Of a DNA stretch of 64,000 nucleotides, positions 37,401 through 47,313 are shown piece after piece. Location of the stretch: positions 10,962 to 74,961 of the forward strand of contig NZXU01000015.1 of assembly GCA_002698425.1 (NCBI GenBank), in the 5' to 3' direction. Numbering within the stretch: the stretch's first letter is position 1; each line of letters starts with the position of its first letter. Made by a program: the position numbers and the translations under genes. Source of the stretch: Ahrensia sp. (GTDB taxonomy: Bacteria; Pseudomonadota; Alphaproteobacteria; Rhizobiales; Rhizobiaceae). The notes under the pieces were generated by a model that was not told the DNA's origin, ran no database searches, and saw only the letters and a list, made by a program, of their open reading frames with translations.

Positions 37401-38297
37401 ATGAAGTGCTTCTTCATCAATCTCGACCGCGTGCCCGAACGCCGCGCCCACATGGAAAGGGAATTCGCGAAGGTCGGCCTTGAAGCCGAGCGATTTCCCG
37501 CCGTCGACGCGCTCCATATCGAAGACTATGACAATGTCCGCTACGTGCCCGGCTCCGGGGTGCGCTGGGAGATATTCAAGAGCCAGATCGGCGTGTTCGA
37601 AAGCCATCGCAGGATCTGGCAGATGGTCGTGGCACAGAACCTCGACATGGCGGCCGTGTTCGAAGACGACATGTTCTTCCTGCCGGACCTGGTGGACTTA
37701 TTAGGCCTGCTTGAGACCGCGGGACCGCAATTCGATCTCGTCAAGCTCGACAGTGCCTTCTATCCGGTTCCGCTTTCCGCGCCCGAACTGACGATCGGCC
37801 AGTGGCCCTTGCGGCGAATCCTGGCGGACTCGACCAGTTGCGGCGCCTATGTGCTGACACGGCACGCCGCCGAAAAGCTGCTGGCGTGGTCCGATCCCTA
37901 TTGCGACCATATCGATGACTTCACATTCAGGCCGCGCCCCGGCTGGCGCGCCTATCAGGCGGAACCGGTGGTCGCCAGCCAGTTGACAATGCTTCCGCGC
38001 GATTTCGCGGACCGTTATGCGGATGCGAGACAGACGATCGCCCAAAGCGAACGGAACGTCGATCCGCGCATTCGTCAAAAGTTGGCGAAGGCACCGCTCC
38101 CGCGCCGAATTCGCAAGCAAATGACGCGCACGGCCGGCAAGATCCTCTGGCGGCTTTATGGCCGGCGGCGGCTTCTCGCCAGCGGCGGCGTCATCAGCAC
38201 GAGCGCCATGGCGGCGGAAAGACTACACGGTAACGACGAGGGAAATCTCGCGCCCGACTGTCTTGGCCAACTGGTTGACCCGTCCGAGCGGCCTTGA
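37401..38297 (+). CDS. Glycosyltransferase family 25 (LPS glycosyltransferase-like)
   Basis: 298 residues. The GT25 landmarks are the N-terminal FFINLDRVPERRAHME, the SQIGVFESHRRIW block, the AVFEDDMFF metal-binding acidic triad and SCGAYVLTRHAAEKLL. Such enzymes add galactose or other hexoses to LPS or capsule on the cytosolic side. The C-terminal 70 residues (Arg/Lys-rich RRIRKQMTRTAGK...) could be a membrane-surface tail. It starts 20 nt after rnd. Its final 75 nt overlap ppx on the other strand, the longest tail-to-tail overlap in the window. Confidence 0.88.
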   Translation: MKCFFINLDRVPERRAHMEREFAKVGLEAERFPAVDALHIEDYDNVRYVPGSGVRWEIFKSQIGVFESHRRIWQMVVAQNLDMAAVFEDDMFFLPDLVDLLGLLETAGPQFDLVKLDSAFYPVPLSAPELTIGQWPLRRILADSTSCGAYVLTRHAAEKLLAWSDPYCDHIDDFTFRPRPGWRAYQAEPVVASQLTMLPRDFADRYADARQTIAQSERNVDPRIRQKLAKAPLPRRIRKQMTRTAGKILWRLYGRRRLLASGGVISTSAMAAERLHGNDEGNLAPDCLGQLVDPSERP

Positions 38298-39743
38298 GCC
38301 GTACAGGTCCGCGAGACGCGGCGGCAGCACCAATTCCATCGAACCGTCGTCTTTGGCGCGCCAGGTGATATCGCCGATGACGCCGGGCATGGCCGCGGTG
38401 AAGAGATAGGCGACACGGAAGAAGGCGCCCAGATAGCGGCTCCGGTCCCAGATCCGGTCGCTGGTGATCTTGCGGATTTCCGGCGCAAGCGTCGCGTTCT
38501 TCAGTCCGTCGTGGCGGAAATAGTTGGCGAGCGCGATATAGGCGCGGCCCGGATGGTCGATCTGTGTGAAGGAACCGTAGGCGATGACGTTCATCGCCTG
38601 GTCGCCGCGATAATCGGGATGCGCGCGCCAGGAAATATCCGCCAGCCGGCAGGCGGCCTCGCGATAGCGGCGCTCGTCCTCGGTCTCGTCGATGCCGAAC
38701 GCCTTGAAGGCGTTTCCCGTCCAGTCCGCCAGTTCGCGCGCGTGCTGCGGCGAGCGAGAGCGGAGGATCGAGAGTTCCTCCGACGCCTCCATGAGAGCGT
38801 CGAGTTGCCGGTCCTCTTCGCTAAGCAGGCTGTAGAGATAGCCTTCGCGCACGCCGGCCGAGGAGAAGATCACCCTGGCGGGCTTCATGGCGCGGATCAG
38901 CTCGGCCAGGACGATCGCGCCATAGGGCAGAAGCGCGCGCCGCGAGCGCGAGACGTCCTCGATGCCTTTCAGCTTCTCGACATTGTTGCGGCCGACCTTC
39001 TTCAGGAAGGGAAGTGCTGCCGGCGCGTCCATCTCGTAGTGATGGGTGACATGCAGCGGATAGGTCTTGCCCGCCATGTGGAGCTTGGCGAGATTTCGCC
39101 AGGTGCCGCCGACGGCGTAGAAATTCCGGCCCTGCCCCTGCTTGAGGAAGGGCACGGACTTCAGTTCCTCGCGGGCAATCAATACCGCCTTCTCGTAATC
39201 GCCCTCGGCGCGCTCGGAGAGCCGGATGACGCCAATGGGCAGCGTGCGGCCATCTCCGATCGCCTGATCCTTCATCTCGACCAGTTCGAGGCTGCCGCCT
39301 CCGAGGTCTCCGGTGACGCCGTCGATGTCGCGGAAGGCCGACTGAATGCCATAGGCCGAATAAAGCGCCTCCTCGCGCCCGCTCAGCACTGTCACCTCCT
39401 GGCGCAGGATGTGTTCAGCTTCCTCGATGAAGGCCGGACCGTTTCCGGCCTCGCGCGCCGCCGCCGTGGCGAGGATGGCCAGCCGCTCGACGCCCGCCTG
39501 GTCGGCGAGCCCGCGAAAGCGCTGCAGCGCCGCGAGAGCGCTCTTCACGGCGTCCGGATCCATGTCGCCGGTTTCGGCGATGCCGCGGCCGAGCCCGCAC
39601 TGGACCTTCTCGTTGAACAGCATGGAGGGCGCGCGCACCAGCCCTTCGTAGATGACAAGGCGGACGGAGTTCGATCCGATGTCGATAACGGCAACCGGAT
39701 GCCTGTTTCGCAGGCGTCCCTGGGCGTCTTCGGTTTCAATCAA
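38223..39743 (-). CDS. ppx: Exopolyphosphatase (Ppx/GppA family)
   Basis: 506 residues. The ASKHA-fold N-terminal domain has VAVIDIGSNSVRLVIYEG, ATAAAREAGNG and the GDLGGGSLELVEM phosphate loop. A helical, HD-like C-terminal domain (about 320-505) includes ADISWRAHPDYRG. It releases phosphate processively from polyphosphate and may also act on pppGpp. The start is a TTG at 39743 (GGAAC upstream); no ATG precedes the conserved block in frame. It lies 48 nt downstream of ppk in the same direction, so synthesis and breakdown of polyphosphate are encoded together. Confidence 0.94.
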   Translation of the reverse strand: MIETEDAQGRLRNRHPVAVIDIGSNSVRLVIYEGLVRAPSMLFNEKVQCGLGRGIAETGDMDPDAVKSALAALQRFRGLADQAGVERLAILATAAAREAGNGPAFIEEAEHILRQEVTVLSGREEALYSAYGIQSAFRDIDGVTGDLGGGSLELVEMKDQAIGDGRTLPIGVIRLSERAEGDYEKAVLIAREELKSVPFLKQGQGRNFYAVGGTWRNLAKLHMAGKTYPLHVTHHYEMDAPAALPFLKKVGRNNVEKLKGIEDVSRSRRALLPYGAIVLAELIRAMKPARVIFSSAGVREGYLYSLLSEEDRQLDALMEASEELSILRSRSPQHARELADWTGNAFKAFGIDETEDERRYREAACRLADISWRAHPDYRGDQAMNVIAYGSFTQIDHPGRAYIALANYFRHDGLKNATLAPEIRKITSDRIWDRSRYLGAFFRVAYLFTAAMPGVIGDITWRAKDDGSMELVLPPRLADLYGSRPLGRVNQLAKTVGREISLVVTV

Positions 39744-39791
39744 TCGTCAGTTCCAACACCGAATTGCAGGGCAGAAGGCTTGGGCCGGACC

Positions 39792-41999
39792 CTAAGCCTG
39801 CTTGTTCTCTGCCCGTATTTTGTGGGCAATCAAACGGGGCGCGGAGGATTTCAACGACTTTCCGCGTCCGGACAGGCTCGGATTGGTCATGAAGTATTTC
39901 TGCGCATCGAAAAACTGCTCATCCTTGCCGGCAGTCATGCGGCGCGACCGTCCGTCCGCCAGGAGCTCGAAACTTTGCTGGTTGTCGAGAAGGTTGGCCA
40001 GCATGATCTGGCCGAGCACCTGTTCGTGCACCGTCGGGTTCTGCAGCGGCACCAGGGTCTCGACGCGCCGGTCGAGATTGCGCGGCATCAGGTCCGCCGA
40101 GCCGATATAGATGATCGCCTCGTCGGACGGCAGGCCGTGGCCGTTGCCGAAGCAATAGATGCGGCTGTGTTCGAGAAAACGGCCGACGATCGACTTGACG
40201 CGGATGTTTTCCGACAGGCCCGGAACCTGCGGACGCAGGCAGCAGATGCCGCGCACGATCATGTCGACCTGAACGCCGGCCGCGCTGGCGTCGTAGAGCG
40301 CATCGATGATGTCGGCGTCGACCAGCGCATTCATCTTGAACCAGATCTCGGCGGGGCGTCCCGCCTTCGCATGTTCGATCTCCTGCGCGATGTGATGCAG
40401 GATGCGATTGCGCATGAAACGCGGCGACACGGCCAGCTTCATGTCGGAACCGGGATCGGCATATCCGGTGATGAAATTGAAGACCTGCGCCACGTCATGG
40501 GCAATCACGGGATCGCAGGTGAAGAAGGAAAGATCGGTGTAAATCTTCGCCGTGACCGGGTGATAGTTGCCGGTGCCCAGATGCACGTAATTGCGCAGGC
40601 GTTTGTCCTCGCGACGGACCACAAGCGACATTTTCGCATGCGTCTTCATCTCGAAGAAGCCGTAGACGACCTGCACGCCGGCGCGTTCGAGGTCGCGCGC
40701 CCAGCGGATGTTGGCCTCCTCGTCGAAGCGCGCCTTCAGCTCGATCAGCGCGGTGACCGATTTGCCGGCTTCCGCCGCATCGATCAGGGCGCGGATGATC
40801 GGGCTGTCCTCCGAGGTGCGATAGAGCGTCTGCTTGACGGCGAGCACGTTCGGATCCATCGCCGCCTGGCGGAGGAACTGGACCACCACGTCGAAGGATT
40901 CATAGGGGTGGTGGACGATAATGTCCTTCTCGCGGATCGCCGCGAAACAGTCGCCGCTATGCTCGCGGATGCGTTCGGGGAACCGGGCTGAATAGGGCTC
41001 GAATTTCAGGTCGTTGCGGTCGATCGAGACGATTTCCGAGACGGTGTTGAGGGCAAGGATGCCGGGCTGCACGCTGACGCGCGTCTCAGGCACCTCCAGT
41101 TCGTGAGCCACGAATTCGCGCAGGCCCTGCGGCATTTCATGGTCGAACTCGATACGGACGACCTGGCCGCGGCGGCGGCGCTTGAGCGCGGTCTCGAACA
41201 GGCGAACCAGATCCTCCGCCTCCTCCTCGACCTCGATGTCGCTGTCGCGGATGACACGGAACGTGCCCTTCCCCTTCACCTCGTAGCCCGGATAGAGCTT
41301 GGCGATATGGAGGCCGATGACGTCTTCGAGGCTGATGAAGCGATGGCCCGCGCCCTCGGTCGGAATGGAGACGAAGCGGTCCAGCGAAACCGGGAAACGC
41401 AACAGCGCGTTCATCTGCTCGCGCCGATGGCGGTGAACGAGTTCCAGCGCGATCGAGAAGCCCAGATTGGGGATGAAAGGAAACGGGTGCGCCGGGTCGA
41501 TGGAGAGCGGCGTCAGCACCGGGAAGATCGTCCCGAGAAAATGGTCCTCGAGCCATTCGAGGTCGTGGGTTTCCAGTTGCTCGCTGCGGACGATCTCGAT
41601 GCCCTGACCTTGCAGTTCTTCCTGCAGTTCGGCGAGGACGATCTGCTGTTCGGTCTGCAGCTTGCCGGATTCCTCGAAGATCGCGTCGAGCTGTTCCTGC
41701 GGCGTCAGGCCGTCCGAAGACTTTTCGGCGATGCCCTCGCGCACCTGACCGGCGAGACCGGCGACACGCACCATGAAGAACTCGTCGAGATTGTCGGCCG
41801 AAATCGAGAGGAAACGCAGCCGCTCGAGCAACGGATGCTTGGTATTGCGCGCCTCGTCGAGAACCCGCCAGTTGAACTGAAGCCAGGAAAATTCGCGATT
41901 GACGAAACGCGAGGCGCTATCCCTCGTCGCGATGGGCGCGGCCGCGTCGGCGTCGCCGTCTTGCGGTTCTTCGTTCGTCGTGTGGAGAATATCCGTCAT
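39792..41999 (-). CDS. ppk: Polyphosphate kinase 1
   Basis: 735 residues, normal for PPK1. The N-terminal domain has [17 protein letters not shown] and [20 protein letters not shown]. The active-site block includes [14 protein letters not shown], the phosphorylated histidine region [17 protein letters not shown] and the second histidine in [15 protein letters not shown]. The C-terminal domain has [17 protein letters not shown] and [14 protein letters not shown]. It makes polyphosphate from ATP at the inner membrane. The ATG at 41999 (MTDILHTT) is preferred to a TTG at 42101. It sits between hdaA and ppx in a same-strand run. Confidence 0.95.
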   Translation of the reverse strand: MTDILHTTNEEPQDGDADAAAPIATRDSASRFVNREFSWLQFNWRVLDEARNTKHPLLERLRFLSISADNLDEFFMVRVAGLAGQVREGIAEKSSDGLTPQEQLDAIFEESGKLQTEQQIVLAELQEELQGQGIEIVRSEQLETHDLEWLEDHFLGTIFPVLTPLSIDPAHPFPFIPNLGFSIALELVHRHRREQMNALLRFPVSLDRFVSIPTEGAGHRFISLEDVIGLHIAKLYPGYEVKGKGTFRVIRDSDIEVEEEAEDLVRLFETALKRRRRGQVVRIEFDHEMPQGLREFVAHELEVPETRVSVQPGILALNTVSEIVSIDRNDLKFEPYSARFPERIREHSGDCFAAIREKDIIVHHPYESFDVVVQFLRQAAMDPNVLAVKQTLYRTSEDSPIIRALIDAAEAGKSVTALIELKARFDEEANIRWARDLERAGVQVVYGFFEMKTHAKMSLVVRREDKRLRNYVHLGTGNYHPVTAKIYTDLSFFTCDPVIAHDVAQVFNFITGYADPGSDMKLAVSPRFMRNRILHHIAQEIEHAKAGRPAEIWFKMNALVDADIIDALYDASAAGVQVDMIVRGICCLRPQVPGLSENIRVKSIVGRFLEHSRIYCFGNGHGLPSDEAIIYIGSADLMPRNLDRRVETLVPLQNPTVHEQVLGQIMLANLLDNQQSFELLADGRSRRMTAGKDEQFFDAQKYFMTNPSLSGRGKSLKSSAPRLIAHKIRAENKQA

Positions 42000-42107
42000 T
42001 TCGAGTTTTTCCGGTCCGATTGCATCCGGGCTCTGGCATTTTGATCCCAAGGCGCCCTTGCGCGCAATGCCATGCAAGCATGACATGATCGCGACCAACA
42101 AGGCATC

Positions 42108-42845
42108 CTAGAAGCCGAACTCGCCCTGATTGTCGTCATACTCGCGCACGAATGCCGCGGCAAATGCCCGGGTGATCTTCGCCTTGCGCGCCAGCGAGGC
42201 CTTGTCGAGGCGCTCGACGATCATCCGGGCGCTGGCCAGCGACCGTTCGATGCGGCTGGCGATATAGCGGATGACGGAGGCGTCGACCGCAATCTGGCGA
42301 TCGGCGAAGAGCTTCGTCATGACGCCGATGAGAAGCTCGTCGTCCGGCTCGTCGATCTCGACCGTGGTAGCCGCCTGGATGCGAGAGCGCAGATCCGGCG
42401 TCCGCACCTGCCAGGCGCCGGGCCAGTGGGCCGAGGTCATCAGCAGGCTGCCGCCGCCCGACCGCACCGCGTTCATGATGTGGAACAGCGCCGTCTCGTC
42501 GAAGGCGCCGGGCTCGACGCCATCGATCAGGATCGGTTGGCCGGCCTGCGCGGCGTCGAGGTCGGCCTCCGCCAGATGGGCGGGATCGCAGGCGCGTGCG
42601 CCCGCCTCTTCGCGCCAGATCGTCGCCAGATGGGTCTTTCCTGAGCCCGGCGGGCCCGCCACGATGACGAAGGGGCCCGGCCAGTCCGGCCAGCGCTCGA
42701 CCAGCATCACCGCCGCGCGATTGGCGCGCGTGACGATCAGGTCGTCGCGCGACATGGAGCCCGACAGGCCTATATCGAGAAGCAGCTGGGAATCGGTATT
42801 CGTCATGGTGTTGCGGTCCGGCGAACGGGCCGGATCATTCATCAT
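42108..42845 (-). CDS. hdaA: DnaA regulatory inactivator, Hda/HdaA family
   Basis: About 245 residues; a small AAA+ protein related to DnaA domain III without the DNA-binding domain. The P-loop is AGPPGSGKTHLATIW, the Walker B region ILIDGVE, sensor 1 about LLMTSAHWP, and the sensor 2/box VII area SLASARMIVERLD. With the beta clamp, Hda stimulates ATP hydrolysis by DnaA after initiation; a clamp-binding motif is expected near the N-terminus, and QLLLDI in this protein fits. The ATG at 42845 overlaps the end of the perM gene; the ATG at 42806, which starts just before QLLLDI, is an equally good alternative. Confidence 0.88.
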   Translation of the reverse strand: MMNDPARSPDRNTMTNTDSQLLLDIGLSGSMSRDDLIVTRANRAAVMLVERWPDWPGPFVIVAGPPGSGKTHLATIWREEAGARACDPAHLAEADLDAAQAGQPILIDGVEPGAFDETALFHIMNAVRSGGGSLLMTSAHWPGAWQVRTPDLRSRIQAATTVEIDEPDDELLIGVMTKLFADRQIAVDASVIRYIASRIERSLASARMIVERLDKASLARKAKITRAFAAAFVREYDDNQGEFGF

Positions 42846-43956
42846 TCGCCGGCATCTTGGCGCCGGCCTCCGATTGCCCGACATAGAGATCGGAATCCAG
42901 ATATTTCTCCAGCGCGAAGCGGACGAGGACGCCGATGGCCGATGCGGCGGGCACCGCGATCAGCAGGCCGGTGAAACCGAACAAAGCGCCGAAGGCGAAG
43001 AGCGCGAACATCAGCCAGACCGGATGAAGGCCGACACTGTCGCCGACCAGCTTGGGCTGCAGGATATTGCCCTCGATCGCCTGGCCGATGAAGAAGACGG
43101 CGGCCACCATCACTACCGAGATCCAGTCCGGCCAGAACTGGACGACGGCGACACCCACCGACAGCACCAGCCCGACCAGCGAGCCGACATAGGGAATGAA
43201 GCTGATCAGGCCGGCGAACAGGCCGATCAACAATCCGAAATTCAGGCCCGTCACCGTCAGGCCGATGGCGTAGAAGGTACCGAGGATGAGGCAGACCGTG
43301 CCCTGCCCGCGGACAAAGCCCGCGATGGTCTTGTTGATGTCGCGGCCAAGCCGGCGGACGCTGTCGACATGATCGCGCGGCACCCAGGCATCAACCTTGG
43401 CGACCATCTTGTCCCAGTCGAGCAGCATGTAGAAGGCGACGACCGGCGTGACGATCAGCAGGCCCGCGACGTCAATGACGGCCTTGCCGGACGACCACAG
43501 GCCCTGGAACAGGGTCGTCAGGAAGCCGGCGCCCTGCTTCAGCAATTCGTTGAAGCCGCCCTGAAGGTCTTCCGCATTGATGCCGATATAGTTCGCCAGC
43601 CAGCCGGTCTCGAGGCTGAGCCGCGAGAACAGCGCCTGGAGCTGCGAAATATAATGCGGGAAATTGGAGAAGAAGTCGTTCGCCTGCGTCACCAGGATCG
43701 GAACGATGACGGCAAGCGCGATGACCAGCGCGATGACGAAGCCCAGCAGGATGACGATGGTCGAGGCAAGGCGCGACAGGCCGCGGCGCTCGAAGAAATC
43801 GGCGACCGGATCCATGAAATAGGCAAGTGCGAGGCCCGCCACGAAAGGCAGCAGGACGGACCGGAAGACATAGACGAACAGGATGAAGACGGCCGTCGCC
43901 CCCAGCCAGAAAAGGGCCTGGCGTTTCAGATAGGCGGTGGTGATGTGCTTGCTCAT
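42835..43956 (-). CDS. AI-2E/PerM family permease
   Basis: 373 residues with about eight membrane helices and the PerM/TqsA family landmarks: LLPFVAGLALAYFMDPVADFFERRGLSR near the N-terminus, LLIVTPVVAFYMLLDWDKM, and the C-terminal FIPYVGSLVG, EGNILQPKLVGDSVGLHPVWLM. Members include an autoinducer-2 exporter and sodium/proton antiporters, so the substrate is not settled. The start codon shares one base with the stop of the upstream CDP-alcohol transferase and the end overlaps hdaA, so the three are translationally linked. Confidence 0.92.
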   Translation of the reverse strand: MSKHITTAYLKRQALFWLGATAVFILFVYVFRSVLLPFVAGLALAYFMDPVADFFERRGLSRLASTIVILLGFVIALVIALAVIVPILVTQANDFFSNFPHYISQLQALFSRLSLETGWLANYIGINAEDLQGGFNELLKQGAGFLTTLFQGLWSSGKAVIDVAGLLIVTPVVAFYMLLDWDKMVAKVDAWVPRDHVDSVRRLGRDINKTIAGFVRGQGTVCLILGTFYAIGLTVTGLNFGLLIGLFAGLISFIPYVGSLVGLVLSVGVAVVQFWPDWISVVMVAAVFFIGQAIEGNILQPKLVGDSVGLHPVWLMFALFAFGALFGFTGLLIAVPAASAIGVLVRFALEKYLDSDLYVGQSEAGAKMPANDE

Positions 43957-44537
43957 CAGGTCTCGTCCGGTTGTCCGACTTGCTCCGCCGCGGTCCCGCC
44001 AAGGCCGCCGATCAGCAAGCGGACATAGGCCGCCGCCGATACCGCGGTCAGGAAAACGACAAGCGCGATCAGAGCATAATTTACCCCGGGAAGCGACCAC
44101 TCAAAGGCGTTCGCGGCGAGCAGCCAGCCGGCGAAAACGATCAGGATGGCCGTATTGACCTTCGAGATCGGCAAGGGCCGGATCGCCGACGCGGCGCCCC
44201 GCGTGGCCATCATCATGGCGCCGGCGACGATGGCGATGTCGCGCGCGAGGATCAGCACCAGCAGCCAGACCGGCACGATGCCGTCGGCGGCGAAAGCCCA
44301 GAAGACCGCGATGGTCAGCGCCTTGTCGGCCAAGGGGTCGATATAGGCTCCGAAGCGGGAACTCTGCCGGAAATAGCGCGCGATGAACCCGTCGACGCCG
44401 TCCGACAGGCCGGCGACCAGGAACAGGACGAAACCCGTCATCCACGCGTCGCGCAGGATCGCCTGGACGATGAAGGGAATCATCGCCACGCGCGCAAGCG
44501 AGATCGCGTTGGGTATGGTCCAGAATCGCGAGGTCAT
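43956..44537 (-). CDS. CDP-alcohol phosphatidyltransferase family protein
   Basis: 193 residues with about five membrane helices. The family signature is complete: DGVDGFIARYFRQSSRFGAYIDPLADK fits DG-x2-AR-x8-G-x3-D-x3-D, which binds two metals and the CDP moiety. It transfers a phosphatidyl group to an alcohol; a second family member at 57.3 kb looks like the standard PgsA, so this one may use another acceptor (for example in cardiolipin or a variant PG pathway). GACGGG precedes the ATG. It is the first gene of the perM-hdaA-ppk-ppx run and is divergent from purM. Confidence 0.9.
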   Translation of the reverse strand: MTSRFWTIPNAISLARVAMIPFIVQAILRDAWMTGFVLFLVAGLSDGVDGFIARYFRQSSRFGAYIDPLADKALTIAVFWAFAADGIVPVWLLVLILARDIAIVAGAMMMATRGAASAIRPLPISKVNTAILIVFAGWLLAANAFEWSLPGVNYALIALVVFLTAVSAAAYVRLLIGGLGGTAAEQVGQPDET

Positions 44538-44706
44538 CGATATCCCGTCTTTTTGACTGTCATATAGATATGCGTCCGTGCCGGCGCAAAAGCCTTTCTC
44601 GCGCGCCGATGCAAATTGCTGTGGCAGGGCCGCGCCCGGCACTGGAAACAGCGTCTGCGCCGTGCAATAGAGCGGCCAATCAGGGACATTGCAGGGCAGA
44701 CGCGCC

Positions 44707-45783
44707 ATGTCGGACACTTCGCGGGACGGAAAGAACGGCCTCTCCTATGCCGATGCGGGCGTCGATATCGACGCCGGCAACGCGCTGGTCGAGGCGATCA
44801 AGCCGATGGTGAAATCCACCCGGCGCTCCGGCGCGGACGGGACGATCGGCGGTTTTGGCGGGCTATTCGACCTGAAGGCGGCCGGTTTCTCCGATCCGAT
44901 CCTCGTCGCGGCCAATGACGGCGTCGGCACGAAGCTGAAAGTCGCCATCGAAGCGGGCATCCACGACACGGTCGGGATCGATCTCGTCGCCATGTGCGTC
45001 AACGACCTCGTCGTCCAGGGCGCGGAGCCGGTCTTCTTCCTCGACTATTTCGCCACCGGCAAGCTGGACGTCAAACAGGGCTCCGATATCGTTTCGGGAA
45101 TTGCCGAGGGGTGCCGGCAGGCCGGCTGCGCGCTGCTCGGCGGCGAGACGGCGGAAATGCCCGGCATGTATGCGCAAGGCGATTACGACCTCGCGGGCTT
45201 CGCCGTGGGTGCGGCGGAACGCGGGCAGTTGCTGCCGAAAACGGATATCGCCGAGGGCGACGTGATCCTAGGTCTCGCCTCGGCGGGCATCCATTCCAAC
45301 GGCTATTCGCTGGTGCGCCATATCGTCGATATGTCGGGGCTTTCCTATGGCGCTTCGGCGCCCTTCGACAGGGAGCGCACGCTGGGCGCGGCGCTGCTCG
45401 ATCCGACGCGCATCTATGTGAAATCCGTCCTGGCGGCGATCCGCGAGACCGGCGCGATCAAGGCGCTGGCCCATATCACCGGCGGCGGTTTTCCGGAAAA
45501 CATCCCGCGCGTGCTGCCGGAAGGCATGGCCGCCGAGATCGACCTGTCGGCGATCCATGTGCCGCATGTCTTCGCATGGCTTGCCGCGCAGGGCGGCGTG
45601 GCGCGCGACGAGATGCTGCGCACCTTCAATTGCGGCGTCGGCATGATCGCCGTCGTCTCGCCGGAGGACTCGGAAGCGGTCGCCGAAGTGCTCGAGCGCG
45701 AGGGCGAGACGGTCACGCGGATCGGCGTGATGAAAGCGCAGGACGTCGCGCGCGTGACCTATCGCGGCGAGCTGGACCTTTGA
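44707..45783 (+). CDS. purM: Phosphoribosylformylglycinamidine cyclo-ligase (AIR synthetase)
   Basis: 358-residue ATP-dependent enzyme of de novo purine synthesis that closes FGAM to AIR. Landmarks are [92 protein letters not shown], and [13 protein letters not shown]. Length is normal. The ATG at 44707 is chosen over an in-frame TTG at 44689 on homology. Its TGA overlaps the TTG start of purN, a standard rhizobial purMN operon. Confidence 0.97.
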   Translation: MSDTSRDGKNGLSYADAGVDIDAGNALVEAIKPMVKSTRRSGADGTIGGFGGLFDLKAAGFSDPILVAANDGVGTKLKVAIEAGIHDTVGIDLVAMCVNDLVVQGAEPVFFLDYFATGKLDVKQGSDIVSGIAEGCRQAGCALLGGETAEMPGMYAQGDYDLAGFAVGAAERGQLLPKTDIAEGDVILGLASAGIHSNGYSLVRHIVDMSGLSYGASAPFDRERTLGAALLDPTRIYVKSVLAAIRETGAIKALAHITGGGFPENIPRVLPEGMAAEIDLSAIHVPHVFAWLAAQGGVARDEMLRTFNCGVGMIAVVSPEDSEAVAEVLEREGETVTRIGVMKAQDVARVTYRGELDL

Positions 45784-46355
45784 ACCGCAAGCGCGTCGCC
45801 GTGCTCATTTCCGGGCGCGGCTCCAACATGGAGGCGCTGATCCGGGCGACGAAGGCGGCTGATTTTCCCGCCGAGATCGTGCTGGTCCTCTCCGACAATC
45901 CGGAGGCCAAGGGGCTGGAGACGGCGCGGAGCGAAGGTATCCCCGCCCGCGCCGTAGCGCGCTCCTCTCATGGTTCGAAACGTGCCCACGAGGAGGCGAT
46001 CCAGCAGGCTCTGGACGAGGCCGGCGTCGAGATCGTCTGCCTGGCCGGCTTCATGCGGCTATTATCAGGCGAATTTCTGGAACCGTGGAAGGGCCGAATC
46101 ATCAATATCCACCCTTCCCTGCTGCCGAAGCACAAGGGCCTCGACACGCACGCCCGCGCGATCGAGGCGGGCGATGCGGTGCATGGCTGCTCGGTGCATC
46201 ACGTCACAGCGGGGATGGATGAAGGCCCGGTGATCCTGCAGGCCGAGGTGCCGGTCTTGCCGGACGATACGCCGGACACGCTGGCTGCGAAGGTGCTGAA
46301 AGAAGAACACCGTATCTATCCGCTGGCGCTGGCGAAAATCTCCTCCGAACTCTGA
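45780..46355 (+). CDS. purN: Phosphoribosylglycinamide formyltransferase
   Basis: 191 residues; transfers the formyl group of 10-formyl-THF to GAR. Landmarks are [40 protein letters not shown], the catalytic [16 protein letters not shown] (Asn, His) and the Asp in [13 protein letters not shown]. No ATG is available before the conserved start; the TTG at 45780, inside the purM stop (TTGA), fits exactly and implies coupled translation. Length is normal. Confidence 0.95.
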   Translation: MNRKRVAVLISGRGSNMEALIRATKAADFPAEIVLVLSDNPEAKGLETARSEGIPARAVARSSHGSKRAHEEAIQQALDEAGVEIVCLAGFMRLLSGEFLEPWKGRIINIHPSLLPKHKGLDTHARAIEAGDAVHGCSVHHVTAGMDEGPVILQAEVPVLPDDTPDTLAAKVLKEEHRIYPLALAKISSEL

Positions 46356-46399
46356 TCCCGAGCGGGTGATAGCAGAAAGATTTCGAAACCGGGCTTGAT

Positions 46400-46417
46400 T
46401 GGTTCGCATGCGAACCA
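46400..46417. promoter_or_regulatory. Perfect 18-bp palindrome, candidate MarR operator
   Basis: TGGTTCGCATGCGAACCA is fully self-complementary and ends 12 nt before the start codon of the MarR gene. The TTCGCATGCGAA core is typical of MarR-type operators, so autorepression of the regulator and its downstream membrane-protein gene is likely. Confidence 0.75.
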
Positions 46418-46429
46418 TATCTGTCCGGC

Positions 46430-46846
46430 ATGGACAGTCTCTTTCTTCTGCTGAAACTCAATTGCACACGGCTTTCGAAACTCGCTCATGTGGCGGCCCA
46501 GGAAAAAACCGGGCTTCCCGGCGCGCAGGCGCCTGCCCTGTTGATGCTATCGCTTCACGGCGCGCGCCGTATCGTCGATCTCGCCCGCGATCTCGATCTC
46601 GGAAAGCCGGCGGCGACCACGCTGGTCGCGCGCATGGAGAAGGCCGGGCTGGTGCGCCGGTCCGGTGACGCGAAGGACGGGCGATCCAGCATTCTCGAAC
46701 TGACGGAAAAAGGCCGGACGCTGGCCGGCGAGGTTGCCGCCATGGTCGCCGGGTTCGACGCTACGCTCGCCGGGGATCTGGATCCGCAGGAAGAAGCGAT
46801 CGTCCGCCGATTTCTCTCGCGGCTGTCGCAACTGGAAACCCTTTGA
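46430..46846 (+). CDS. MarR-family transcriptional regulator
   Basis: 138 residues with the winged-helix MarR fold: LLLKLNCTRLSKLAHVAAQ (dimer helix 1), PAATTLVARMEKAGLVRR (recognition helix region) and the wing AKDGRSSILELTEKG. Ligand unknown; members often sense phenolics, oxidants or other small molecules. A perfect palindrome lies just upstream. The gene for a four-helix membrane protein begins 11 nt downstream, making a two-gene unit. Confidence 0.9.
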   Translation: MDSLFLLLKLNCTRLSKLAHVAAQEKTGLPGAQAPALLMLSLHGARRIVDLARDLDLGKPAATTLVARMEKAGLVRRSGDAKDGRSSILELTEKGRTLAGEVAAMVAGFDATLAGDLDPQEEAIVRRFLSRLSQLETL

Positions 46847-46857
46847 GGAGAAAAACG

Positions 46858-47313
46858 ATGCCAAGCAACGGACTGACGAATACGGCCACCCGGATTTCCG
46901 GCCTTCTGGTTCTCGCCATCGGGCTCGTCCATTTCATCCTGCCCACGCTTGGCTATGCGCCGGATGCGCTCGCGGCGATCCCGGAGGCGCAACGCGCGCA
47001 TTTCGTCTATCTCGGCACCTATTCGATCGCCTTCTTCCTGATCAGTTTCGCGGTCATGACACTGATGGCCGACCGGACTGCGCCGAACCGGGCCATAACC
47101 CTCTTTCTCGGGCTGATGGTGATCGTCTGGGGCGCACGTTTCGTGCTCGAACTGGTCTACCCGGTCGATCTGTCGCTGTTTTTCGTCGCCAATCCGCACC
47201 CGATGCTGATGGCGACGCTGCTGGTCATCTGGATTGGCTATGTGGTCGGGCTTGCCGGCCATCTGGCGTCCGGCAGACACGGTTTCGCCGGCGGGAGCCG
47301 ACCGGCGGTCTAA
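46858..47313 (+). CDS. Four-helix membrane protein of unknown function, MarR-linked
   Basis: 151 residues with about four membrane helices (roughly 15-35, 55-75, 85-105, 120-140). Features include LVLAIGLVHFILPTLGY near the N-terminus and FVYLGTYSIAFFLISFAVM. It is reminiscent of small DoxX/DUF4345-like membrane proteins, but I cannot assign a family with confidence. GAGGAGAA lies seven nt before the ATG at 46858. It follows the MarR gene closely and is probably controlled by it. The end shares 4 nt with the convergent molybdopterin oxidoreductase. Confidence 0.82.
   Translation: MPSNGLTNTATRISGLLVLAIGLVHFILPTLGYAPDALAAIPEAQRAHFVYLGTYSIAFFLISFAVMTLMADRTAPNRAITLFLGLMVIVWGARFVLELVYPVDLSLFFVANPHPMLMATLLVIWIGYVVGLAGHLASGRHGFAGGSRPAV

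Noticed and set aside
38511..40991. Plus-strand 826-codon frame opposite ppx and ppk
   Set aside because: Antisense shadow of two certain genes; composition is that of a frame-shifted high-GC gene.
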